Assembly (NCBI GenBank): GCA_947184155.2
Contig: CAMXCT020000247.1
Location: 880,170 to 944,169, forward strand
DNA: 64,000 bases
From: Cladocopium goreaui
Taxonomy: Eukaryota; Sar; Dinophyceae; Suessiales; Symbiodiniaceae
Reading direction: 5' to 3'
Under the pieces are notes generated by a model. The model did no database searches and was not told the origin of the DNA. It worked only from the letters and a program-made list of their open reading frames with translations. Below are positions 45,120-55,634 of this stretch, in pieces. Every line of letters starts with the position of its first letter. Within the stretch, counting starts at the first letter, position 1. Position numbers and translations under genes: made by a program.

Positions 45120-45970
45120 TTCCATCGTGTAATCGCGGCTCCACCTCAGTAAATCCACCAGGCAGGGAGCATCATACGTGGATTTGACCAGCAAGACTTT
45201 TGGGTACCAACTGATCCCAAAAAAATGGATATGATATAACCAAAATTAGAAGAACATCAGGATTAAATCAAACAAGTTGTGGGATATAACCAGCAAGATT
45301 GGGGTTGAATCAGCAAGTCATTGAACTGCCTGGTTGTCACGGAGTCGCAAGTGGCTATGTCTTCTTTAGCAACAAGTTTCAATGAGGCCTACGATATACC
45401 AAATGTACCATATCCACACCTGTCATAGTGTGAGCTGTAATTTGTCTTGAATCGATTATGGAAAAATTATATAGCGCCTCTGGTAATCAAACATGGCAAT
45501 AATCCCGCATGGGATGATTGTCCCATTCGCCATTCGCCCATTAAAAAGAGGGTTTCCCCACCCAGCCCGCCTCACCCTGAAGACTGTGATCCAAAGCCTC
45601 CAGGCCCTAGCACGGCGCGAAGCTCGCGCTTCGGAGCTCGAGAAGCTTGGGGGAATTTGATGTAGAAAACCCATGGGGGAATTCCAGGTCGATTTCACCA
45701 ACAAAAGGATTCAACATGATTCAACTATGTTGAATCATGTTCAAGTATAGCGAAGAATGTCGTCAAATATGTTATTGATATATATATATATATATACATA
45801 TATATGTCATATTATATTATATATATATTTATGTATTGAAATATCTGGCCGTGGCTGGAAAAAGACGGCTGGATCACCGTTGGAAGCCTTGATCCAGACC
45901 AAACATATCTTGGGAGGCTCCCAGGCATCCTTGGGTTTCGTCATACCCACGGTGGGAACCTCAGCCAAAT
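45120..45970 (-). other. Possible scattered minus-strand exons in non-coding DNA
   Basis: Short islands with open minus frames: 45,130-45,195 (LLVKSTYDAPCLVDLLRW), 45,305-45,385 (KLVAKEDIATCDSVTTRQF), 45,560-45,660 and 45,845-45,965 (VPTVGMTKPKDAWEPPK). No splice phases were verified and no family is certain. They may belong with the candidate exons at 43.7-44.4 kb. A TA tract lies at 45,775-45,835. Confidence 0.25.
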
Positions 45971-46139
45971 CCATACAAACCCCATTTTAGGGAAGTTGGA
46001 AGTCCAATTTTGGAGTGTACAAAGCTCATTACGTTCGAGCAAATTCATAAAACACTTCTATTTCGGTTCATCAAAACCATTCGAAACATTTTTGTTGCTA
46101 TCAAATTACTTTACTTCGTGTGATCCCCACCATGACATT

Positions 46140-46880
46140 TATACATGTTCTTACTGGCACATCTTCTGGCATTCTATCTGACATATCTTCTGACATTCTA
46201 TTTGGCATTCCATCTGGCATATCTTCTGGCATATCTTCTGGCATTCTATCTGGCAAATCTTCTGGCATTCTATCTGGCATATCTTCTGGCATTCTATCTG
46301 ACATATCTTCTGGCATTCTATCTGGCATTCTATCTTGCATATCTTCTGGCATATATTCTGACATATCTTCTGGCATTCTATCTGGCATTCTATCTGGCAT
46401 TCTATCTGGCATATCTTCTGGAATATCTTCTGGCATATCTATCTGGCATATCTTCTGGCATATTTTCTCGCATTCTACCTGGCAAATCTTCTGGCACTCT
46501 ATCTGACATTTTATCTTCCTACATGAGGTCCGGCAGGGAACACTTGGCGTGGATACTCGCGGTTGAGGTCCGGCAGGGAACACTGGGCGTGGATGGTCGT
46601 GGTTGAAGTCCGGCAGGGAACACTGGGCGTGGATGGTCGTGGTTGAGGTCCGGCAGGGAACACTGGGCGGGGATGGTCGTGGTTGAGGTCCGGCAGGGAA
46701 CACTGGGCGGTGATGGTCGTGGTTGAGGTCCGGCAGGGCACACTGGGCGTGGATGGTCGTGGTTGAGGTCCGGCAGGGAGCAGGAGGAGAGGAGACGAGG
46801 AGAGGAGAGGAGAAGAGAGGAGAGGAGGAGGAGGAGGACGAGGAGGATGAGGAGGACGACGAGGAGGAAGCAACTGACAT
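46140..46880 (+). repeat. Three adjacent tandem arrays
   Basis: (1) 46140-46510: 15 bp TCTGGCATTCTATCT/TCTGGCATATCT units. (2) 46528-46780: an exact 40 bp unit with GTCCGGCAGGGAACACTGGG at 46528, 46568, 46608, 46648, 46688, 46728 and 46768. (3) 46780-46880: purine tract of GAGGA and AGGAGG. Long frames over these (up to 263 residues) are artefacts; a 40 bp unit cannot keep frame. Confidence 0.9.
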
Positions 46881-47139
46881 AAAATCTAACAACCCTCACC
46901 TGGCAGGTGGGGAAAAAGATTTCCATGTTCGTATTTTTTGTTAGAGATCAAATCATCGAACATCAGGTTCAAATCCCAGCTCTTTGTGTTTTGTTGGGCA
47001 ACACATCATTAAACACCATTAAGCAAACACCAGGCTCAAATCCCAACTCTTGGTGTCTTGTTGCATACCAAGTCATTGAACATCCATTAAACATCCATCA
47101 AAATCCATGGCTATATTTAAATCATCTAAAAAAAACTGT

Positions 47140-47295
47140 ATTTTGTTGGACAAAATCGCCATGCTGGGTTGGCGAAATCCCCCATTTTTCCCGATTGAAA
47201 TCCACCCGCCCCAAAATCGTCCTCCTGCGCCGCATCAGTGCCCGAGGATGGGGGTTTTGACAAGGCCACACTGCGGCAAAGTTTGCCTTGGAAAC
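47140..47295 (-). other. Candidate exon
   Basis: GC-richer island. One minus frame reads VALSKPPSSGTDAAQEDDFGAG. Two minus frames and one plus frame are open, so strand and reading are uncertain. No family assigned. Confidence 0.25.
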
Positions 47296-47299
47296 CGCA

Positions 47300-48715
47300 C
47301 GGAACGTTCCCCCAAAAAAATGGTGAAACAAGGCGATTTGACCATGAAAAATGGCGATTTAACCATGATTTAACGATCAACAGATCAAGAGATCAGCAAT
47401 TTCACCAGGCAAAAGGGTCATTTGAAGAACAAACGATGGGGGAAAATCCTTGGATTTAAGCAACGAAACTTGTGCATACTTTGGGATCAACCAGCCATGA
47501 GATGACCACTATCATGGTTGCTTAAGCGTCCTTGTAGAATGGTTACTTGATGGCTCGATGGTGATGCTACAGGAATGTTAAGCGTTGACAGATTGGAACA
47601 TATTGGGACCTCTAGCTCATCTATTTATAATGCTTGTTCATTTGGATTTAACTGGCTGTATGGGAATATAATGGCATGGACTGAGGATATGATGAGAATA
47701 CCATGCAATACATATATGTCACCAAAAATGCGGGATACTTCATGAGATATAGTAGGGATATCCATGAATTTGGGAGTTTAGGATATTAGGGGATTTTGGG
47801 GCGGTAAATTGAGCAAACGCGAGGTAAAATGCACCCACGACAAAAGGACCCTGAAAATTGTGGATATCAGCATTTGTCCAACCACGAGGTATACCCCAGA
47901 ATTGCCATTACAATAAGAATCATTTTGATAAGCAGATAAGCATCGGAAAAACAACAACATTTGGGGTACCTTACCTTGAAACAGACCCATATTTGACCAA
48001 GCACATTGAGACCTTTGTTCAATCAGCAAAGAAATGGATCGTATGGACACTTGAGCCGGGATCAATACACTGCAACAGTTCTGGATTCTGTGCAGGGGTA
48101 GCTCACCCTGGTTCATTGGCTGGCTTACAAACACTAGGATTTCGCTTGCGCGAGGTCCTTATTGAGGGGGTTTTGGACGTGGCTCATCAAAGAACGGCAA
48201 ATTCTACCCTTTGCCAGTTGGTTTAACTCAGACCCAGATCTTCTGGTTCTTTCTCCCGTGATGTTGTCCCGTGGAATGTCCCACAATGTGGGCACCCCCA
48301 GTAAAAAGTTGCTTATGACCCCAAATGACCCCAATACTATAGCTCTAATTACCATGACCCGTAGCAAAATTGGACTTCTAACCCCACCCAACTTGGCTAT
48401 CTATGGGGGGCCCACATCCATCTTCGATCTCTAGGTGAAACCCATGGATCCGAGCGGCACGAGGATTGTCCCAGAACTTGACACATCTCTGAGGACAACT
48501 TGTTGCCACTCGCGGCGGTCACAAAACCTGGGTGTTTTTTTCGCGTGGAAAAACATGGCTGGCACAAGCTCATAGAGTTTGTTGACAAAGTCATGTTCAA
48601 CACCCCAAGCACATGATATTCATGATACGAGTACTCTGTATATATATATATATATATGATCGAGAGACCTTTAGGTACCATTTTGTTCCGGTTAATTCTG
48701 ATAATTTTTAGAGCC
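47300..48715. other. Unassigned sequence
   Basis: Moderate GC, no tandem repeats apart from a TA tract at about 48635-48660. A 122-residue plus frame (47858-48226) has no recognised motif and a shadow on the other strand; I do not call it a gene. Confidence 0.35.
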
Positions 48716-48717
48716 TT

Positions 48718-51235
48718 TTGGATAATTGAGAGGATTTGAAGAATTAAATGATTTAATCCTTTTAATCCTTTTAATCCTCCAGAGCCTTTTGGGGGATTAA
48801 AAGGATTAAAAGGACTAAATGATTTAATCCTTTTAATCCTTTTAATCCTCCAGAGCTTTTTGGAGGATTAAAAGGATTAAAAGGATTAGATGATTTAATC
48901 CTTTTAATCCTTTAATCCTCCAGAGCCTTTTGGAGGATTAAAAGGATTAAAAGGATTAAATGATTTAATCCTTTTAATCCTTTTAATCCTCCAGAGTCCT
49001 TTGGGGGATTAAAAGGATTAAAAGGATTAAATGATTTAATCCTTTTAATCCTTTAAATCTCCAAGTCCTTTGGGGGGATTAAAAAATAAAAGGAAGTAAA
49101 AATGATTAAATTAATCCTTTAATCTTTTAAAAAAAAATCCTTTTAAATATCTCCTCCAGGGGGTCTGGATTTCCCGGCCCAAAAGCCCTTGAAAATATAT
49201 TTACAATCCTTTAATCTTTTAAAATCCTCCAGAGAGACCTTTTGGGGATTAAAAGGATTAAAAGGATTAATGATTTAATATCCTTTTAATCCTTTAATCC
49301 TCCAGATGAGGCCTTTTGGAGGATTAAAAGGATTAAAGGATTTAAAGAATTAAATTGCTGGGGTGCTATTTTCTTGGATTCTGGAGGGTCTGGAGGATTA
49401 AAAGGATTAAAAGGATTAGATGATTTAATCCTTTTAATCCTTTAATCCTCCAGAGCCTTTTGGAGGATTAAAAGGATTAAAAGGATTAAATGATTTAATC
49501 CTTTTAATCCTTTTAATCCTCCAGAGTCCTTTGGGGGATTAAAAGGATTAAAAGGATTAAATGATTTAATCCTTTTAATCCTTTAAATCCTTTTAATCCT
49601 TCAGGGGGTCCGGAATTCCCGGCCCAAGCCCTTGAGAAATATATTTAAATCCATTTAATATAATAAAACCCCAAAAAATAAAAAAAAATCCTTTTAAATC
49701 AAATCCCTCCAGAGCCTTTTGGGGGATTAAAAGGATTAAAAGGATTAAATGATTTAATCCTTTTAATCCTTTTAATCCTCCAGAGCCTTTTGGAGGATTA
49801 AAAGGATTAAAAGGTTTTAAAGAATTAAATTGCTGGGCTTTTCTTGGGATTCTGGGAGGTCTGGAGGATTAAAAGGATTAAAAGGATTAAAAGGATTAAA
49901 TCATTTAATCCTTTTAATCCTCCAGAGCCTTTTGGGGGATTAAAAGGATTAAAAGGATTAAATCATTTAATCCTTTTAATCCTTTTAATCCTCCAGGGGG
50001 TCCGGAATTCCCGGCCCAAGCCCTTGAGAAATATATTTAAATCCATTTAATCCTTTTAATCCTCCAGAGCCTTTTGGGGGATTAAAAGGATTAAAAGGAT
50101 TTAAAGAATTAAATTGCTGGGCTTTTCTTGGGATTCTGGGAGGTCTGGAGGATTAAAAGGATTAAAAGGATTAAAAGGATTAAATCATTTAATCCGTTTA
50201 ATCCTTTTAAATCTTTAAGCCTCCAGGGGGTCCCCCCGTAATTCCGCCCAAGCCTTGAGAAATATATTTAAATCCATGTAATAATTTACTCCAGCCAGAG
50301 GAGGAGAGGCCTTTGGAGGATCAAAAGGATTAAAAGATTTAAAATAAATTGCTTGGGCTTTTCTTGGGATTCTGGGAGGTCTGGAGGATTAAAAGGATTA
50401 AAGGATTAAAAGGATGAAACGGATTAAATCATTTTAATCCTTTTAATCTCCAGAGCCTTTTGGGGGATTAAAAAGATTAAAAGATTAAATGATTTAAAAA
50501 TCTTGTTAAATCCTTTGAAAATCCTCCAGATCCTTTGTGGGAGGAATTAAAAAGGATTAAAAGGATTAATTATTTAATTATCCTTTTAAAATCCCTGGCA
50601 GAAGTCCTTGGGGATAAAAGGATTACAGGATTAAATGAATTTAAAATCCTTTTAATCCTTTTTAATCGCTTTTTAATCCTCCAGAGCCTTTGGAGATGAC
50701 AAGGATTTAAAAGGATTAAATGATTTTATCCTTTTAATCCTTTTCATCCTTTTTAATCCGCCATGGTCCGATTCCGGGCCCAAGCCCTTGAGAAATATAT
50801 TTAAATCCATTTAGTCCTTTTAATCCTCCAGAGCCTTTTGGGGGATTAAAAGGATTAAAAGGATTTAAAGAATTAAATTGCTGGGCTTTTCTTGGGATTC
50901 TGGGAGGTCTGGAGGATTAAAAGGATTAAAAGGATTAAATGGTTTAATCCGTTTAATCCTTTTAATCCTCCAGAGCCCTTTAGGGGATTAAAAGGATTAG
51001 AAGGGTTAAATGATTTAATCCGTTTAATCCTTTTAATCCTTTTAATCCTTTTAATCCTCCAGGGGGTCCGGAATTCCCGGTCCAAAAGGATTAAAAGGAT
51101 TTAAAGAATTAAATTGCTGGGCTTTTCTTGGGATTCTGGGAGGTCTGGAGGATTAAAAGGATCAAAAGGATTAAACGGTTTAAAAGGATTAAATGATTTA
51201 ATCCTTTTAATCCTTTTAATCCTCCAGAGCCTTTT
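48718..51235. repeat. 2.5 kb array of ATTAAAAGG palindromes
   Basis: Repeated blocks of GGATTAAAAGGATTAAAAGG, then ATGATTTAATCC, then CTTTTAATCCTTTTAATCC, separated by CTCCAGAGCCTTTTGG. Each block of about 70 bp is a near-perfect inverted repeat. A second-order unit containing GGGGTCCGGAATTCCCGG and CTTGAGAAATATATTTAAATCC recurs (49.1, 49.6, 50.0, 50.2, 50.8, 51.06 kb). Arg/Ile-Lys and Leu/Ile frames are artefacts. Confidence 0.9.
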
Positions 51236-51236
51236 G

Positions 51237-51487
51237 GTAGGTTCAACAGGGTTCCGGATAAAGTTCCGGGAGGCTTTGGTGCAGAGCCAGGTCAGGCTCA
51301 ACAGGGCTCCGGGGTTCCGGAGAAGGTCCGGGAGGCTTTGGAGCAGAGCCAGGTTAGGTTCAACAGGGTTCTGGTGAAGGTTCCGGAGAAGGTTCCGGGA
51401 GGCTTTGGTGCAGAGCCAGGTCAGGTTCAACAGGGTTCCGGAGAAGGTCTGGGAGGCTTTGGTGCAGAGCCAGGTCAAGTTCAACAG
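51237..51487 (+). repeat. GGTTCAACAGGGTTCCGG minisatellite
   Basis: Four to five units of 55-68 bp: GGTTCAACAGGGTTCCGG, GAAGGTTCCGGGAGGC, TTTGGTGCAGAGCCAGGTC. Irregular length. It separates the palindrome array from element 2. Confidence 0.85.
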
Positions 51488-51654
51488 GATTTGTGGCCAT
51501 TTAACTCACGGAAACCGAGCTGAAGTGTTTCCAGCGCTTGGCTTGGCAGCAGGCTTCAGAAAGATTAGTAAACATAAAACGTTGCGGCTGTTGGGCATAC
51601 CACCGAAGCTTGTTTTCCAAAGACATTTGCTGTGGATGGAAATTGCATGTCCCT

Positions 51655-53500
51655 TCAAAGTTGCAAGAATGCAGGGGTGAGGCATGTCACCCTGCCTTTG
51701 GCAGCATTGTAAGTGACAGCACACGAGATTTCTTGTAAAGAAGCAACACCCGGATGTTTGTTTGAAATTTCCTGGAACAAATATTTTTCGACAAGGGCCA
51801 CATCACCACATGGGACTTTCAAAAAGCAATGCTCTTGAGCTGCATTGACAGCTGGTGAGCCTCCATCCACATTGTGCAAACAGACAACATCACCAGAAGT
51901 AATTGTTGCCCCAGAAAAAAGTTTACAACGAGAGCTCTGCATGCAAGGCATTCCCACAGGAACCACGCCAGCATTGCATAGGAATGCCGTCATCTTCTTT
52001 GTGGGGCCCCCTTTGCATTTTGTAGGCAGGTGCCTTCTCTAAACAGTCTTGACTCTTCACCCAATGTATAGATGTGCCCTGCAATGACAGACTTCCTCAG
52101 AGAAGTTTCCCAATAGGTAGTGTTGCACAAGACATTCCCATGTTTTCTAGTGCCTTTGTGCTTCCCTTCCATGGTCCAGCATGCAGGTAATTGGCCATGC
52201 CTCTGGAGACTTTGACTATAATATGAAGTGACCAGTGCATCTTTGGCTCGAATTCTTCCGACCAGTCAGCTGCAACAGTTGCCTCCAATGCTGCTTCAAC
52301 AAATGAAAGCAATTGCTTGTAGTCAGGCTTTTCCAAATCAGGGATGGATAGGCGATAGTCCAAAACTTTGCACCAAGCCAAAGAGCAAGTTGACCCCAGA
52401 AGACAAATGCCATTAGGCAAGCAACAAATTTGGACATAGTGTGCCAGCACCTGGTACAGACCCAGAATCTCTGAGGATGCATCTGAACTTCCCAGCTTTT
52501 TTGTGGCCTTCCACTGCTTTGGGCAGAAATAGCCTTTTCAAATTGCATTTGTGAATGGCAGGCTGGGCCCAAAGTTGCACAAAGCCATGTGCCTTCCAAA
52601 TCTCAGCCACACCACTGGAAGCAAGCGGTTGGATCCACAAAAACAAATACCTAGTTCAGCACACCATTTGGGCAGAGCCCATGCATATAATCATGCATGT
52701 ATTGGGTGATTGGTCTCAGAAGGTTCTGGGACTTCAGCTTGTCACTCAGCAAGAGTGAATGCTGGGAATAATCAACCCCAGAAGCCTGGCTCCACCTTCT
52801 TAACTCGGTTTTGTTGCACTCTTGCATCCTTGCCCACGAGGACAGGATTTCTTGGTCTGTTGCAACATCCAACAGAGAGTTTCAGTCTTTTAAGACCTCC
52901 CTGTAAAAGTACCTCAGAATGAGGATGAGCATATTTGTTGTCAAACATGTGCTCCAGGATCAACCTGAAACATTGGCCAATGCTGGCTGCCAGCTGTGAG
53001 ACTTGCTCACTCCTCTTCCCGAGCAATGTCAACCAACTTTCAGAATTTGACAGCGTGGCCCCAAACTGGGCAGATGAACAGTAAATTGCCCATGTATTCC
53101 TAGAATTCCCTGCCAATTGGTTGCCAGGGTGCAGTTCATCTACATAAAGAATGCAAGACCAAGGGTTGTTGAAGGAACCAGGGTTGTTGTCATGTACCTT
53201 GTCAAAATAATCCGCAAAGCAGCCACCAGCTGCATAAGCACCAGCCAAATAGTTAAAGATGTTGGCAAATGCCAATTCCACAGGGTCCTCTCCCAAAATC
53301 ATAGCTGAAGGCCAGCAATGACCTGCTCAACAAACTCTCTGATTTGTTTCCTTTTGTGACTAGCAGGAATGCCTTCCTGGGCTGCCAAAGTCAATATTGC
53401 TTCCGGGCTGACTGGCTGCAAAATGGGATTCTCTGTTTAAAACTTTGCAATTTTGGAAAGTCTGGCATGGCTGGCTGGAAGCATTTCTTTGCAGAAAGGT
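51655..53500 (-). pseudogene. Transposase core of element 2, broken
   Basis: Reads in pieces aligned to the element 1 transposase: SKIAKF then an in-frame stop, IPASHKRKQIREFVEQV, a frame change, CILYVDELHPGNQ (first Asp kept), SESWLTLLGKRSEQV, a deletion, DQEILSSWARMQEC, MHDYMHG, further frame changes, PKMHWSLHI, MEGKHK (catalytic Glu region) and SGDVVCLHNVDGGS. The deletion removes about 50 residues holding the second Asp and the C-x2-C. At least one stop, one deletion and several frameshifts make it non-functional. Some frame changes could be introns, but the catalytic deletion alone is enough. Confidence 0.75.
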
Positions 53501-53978
53501 GATAAAAGTAATCTTGGACAATGTTGGAGTATGACTGTGTGAAAGGCAAAAACTAGTGTTCCATGGCCTGCTGCGGAACCTGCTGCTAACATGGCCTCCA
53601 AATATGTCATTTGCAGATTTGGCACACATTGCCTTGGGCCAGGCCTTGCTTCATGCAGTAGCCTTGCAGAAAGCTGTGCCCACAATGCTGTGCTACTGAT
53701 TCAAACATATTCAAACAAAAAAGCCCTTGCAGGCAAACGGATTTCAAATGATAGCTCTTGAAGCCAAAACTGAAAAACAACAAGCAGAACCAAGGGCAGC
53801 ACTGCAAGTTAGTGGTCACTTACTTTCATGCTGGAAAATATGTCTAGATAAGTATGTCAAGAGAAAGCCTAAGCGTTTCTGTTTTCCCCCACTGCCTGTA
53901 TGATTTACCATTGCTGTGTTTGCATGGTTATTTACCACAAGGCAGCCCACGATCTTTTGTCTGACCAAGGAAATATTT

Positions 53979-54314
53979 ACACTTCCTTTTGTTCCCCTGC
54001 TGCCTTTCTTGTTACCAGTTGTTGTATTCCTGTCTTGAACTGAGACTGAGTCCCCCCAAAGTAGGGAGACTGGCACTTGTCACAGCCACTCACACTGCCA
54101 CGGCATCTCACACATCCATAGATTCCTTTGAGGAAAGCTGGTGTGACATGCTTTGCTTCCTCAGCATTCTTCTTCACAATGGCCTTTTGCTTGGGCTCTG
54201 CTTTGGCTAGGGTTTTCTTAGAAGCTGGCCTCTTCATGGCAGTATCCAAATCATTGCCCTTCCTCTTGGTGAGCATGTGTTTGGCCTCAGCTTCATAATC
54301 CTCAAGGCTTTTGC
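53979..54314 (-). CDS. Element 2 zinc-knuckle exon of the transposase gene
   Basis: Starts after CACCCAG with GCAAAAGCC, the same nine bases as the element 1 exon start (39196). It reads LEDYEAEAKHMLTKRKG, MKRPASKKTLAKAEPK and GCVRCRGSVSGCDKC, then ends GAAGT|GTAAAT with a phase 2 donor at the same place as element 1. So both the acceptor and the donor position are conserved between the two elements. Confidence 0.65.
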
Positions 54315-54351
54315 CTGGGTGCCATCATTTCCTCCAGCAGGTGCAGCACAG

Positions 54352-54713
54352 TCAGAAGGTGCAGGTAGAGGCAAAACAGCTGGAACTGCCGGCAAAGCTT
54401 TGGGAGTCAGGAGTCCCTTGGGCCGGCCCCATCTGAGAGCAAGGAGTTGCTGGAAGGAGGCTTCTCCTGTTCAAGATTTTCTGGCTCAAGGCATCCAAAG
54501 CTCTGGCCTGTTTCTCCATCATGTCAAAGAGATGGGTGGTCACCATACTGTTTGTAGGATCTTTCCCTGTCGAAGGCTCTGCTGGCAACTGCTGAGAGGT
54601 TGCCTGTGGAGTGGCCACAGCCCTGAGTTCCTTGGCAGTTCCGCTCACCGTGACTTTCTTGGCAATGCTTCCAAGGTTTATCATATGACTGGTAGCGAGC
54701 AAGCAGAAAGCCT
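54352..54713 (-). CDS. Element 2 linker exon
   Basis: After an acceptor-like AAACACTTGCAG the frame reads AFCLLATSHMINLGSIAKKV, TVSGTAKELRAV and FDMMEKQARALDALSQKIL with Ser/Gln/Pro-rich linkers. It occupies the place of the element 1 exon at 38699-39052, which has a similar helix (LGMLSQLLDRF) in a low-complexity context. Sequence similarity is weak; position is the main support. Confidence 0.5.
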
Positions 54714-54837
54714 GCAAGTGTTTATGTTCAAATGGAAATATGTATACGTGTCCATGTGTGTGTGTGTTCAGGGATTATGTCATGGCTAAATTTTGACTTC
54801 AAAATTATCAGCTTGAAAGCAGCCATCACCAAAGATT

Positions 54838-55443
54838 CTACAAACCCAGTGCCTCCCCAATGTCGTGGGGGCTAGGTGGGTACCTTGCCAAACCAGCATG
54901 CAGAGGTTGAGCCACCACAGCCTCGAACGTATCCAGCACAAAATTTGTACATGTCAAAAACTGGAGGCAAGACATTGGTGATTTCACCTGAAGGCTGACC
55001 AAAAAGGATGTCAAGTACTTCTTGGTGTCTTCTTTGAGGCTTTTCAACCCACACACTTTGATTCTTTTGATCAGCATGCGGGTAGCATCAACTGTGTTGA
55101 TGCCATTCTGCATCTGCTGCCATTCGCTTTGGGACAGGTAGTTCCAAGGCGTGGTCATGCTTTGAGGTGTAGCCTGCAACCTGGTGGCCCCTTGGATTGA
55201 AGAGGCTGCCCTTGATTCGAGAAATGCTTGCAACTCTGCCTTCGTGTCAGCAGTCAAGATGCAATTTTGAACAGCATCAGGACGCTTCAAGAAGTTAGAA
55301 GCAGCGAGCATTTGGACACCATTCACTTTGGACTGCAAAGCTTCCTGCATTCGTGGCACCAGCTGTGAACCAGCGTTCCTTTGGTAAATCGCTTCCATAT
55401 CACTAATCTCCTTGACTAAGTCCTCAACGTCCCAAGTAGCCAT
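54838..55443 (-). CDS. Element 2 homologue of the helical protein
   Basis: Starts MATWDVEDLVKEISDMEAIY and is open to LARYPPSPHDIGEALGL. Shared motifs with the element 1 protein (37967) are D-T-R-L-KR-K-GL-S-KE-TKK and LARYP-P-D-G. The ATG is preceded by GATCACC. An intron may begin near GGGTTTGTAG after the last shared residues. The frame is intact although the neighbouring transposase is broken. Confidence 0.6.
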   Translation of the reverse strand: MATWDVEDLVKEISDMEAIYQRNAGSQLVPRMQEALQSKVNGVQMLAASNFLKRPDAVQNCILTADTKAELQAFLESRAASSIQGATRLQATPQSMTTPWNYLSQSEWQQMQNGINTVDATRMLIKRIKVCGLKSLKEDTKKYLTSFLVSLQVKSPMSCLQFLTCTNFVLDTFEAVVAQPLHAGLARYPPSPHDIGEALGL

Positions 55444-55634
55444 GGTGATCAAAGGATCTAGGCTAAGGTGAGCCCACAATTCCTATGGGCCCACTGCAGC
55501 AGAAGCAGAAGAGAATTGATTCTGCTAACCTTCAAAGTTAGAATTATGACAGCTCCTTTGGGCATGGGATAAAGGAGTTTAAGCCTTTACATGAAAGCCC
55601 CTTTGGGCAGAAACAATTTAGTTTACAAAATAAA

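Noticed and set aside
44323..45144. 273-residue minus frame with repeated IWLYPYY/LAIPLLY
   Set aside because: Translation of a 45 bp minisatellite; composition and periodicity explain it fully.
46101..46892. 263-residue minus frame with MPDRMPEDM and PSVPCRTSTTTI repeats
   Set aside because: It runs through three unrelated tandem arrays, one with a 40 bp unit that does not preserve frame.
47858..48226. 122-residue plus frame
   Set aside because: No motif, opposite strand also open, no splice or start context.
48718..51235. Arg/Ile/Lys-rich short frames
   Set aside because: Artefacts of the GGATTAAAA palindrome array.
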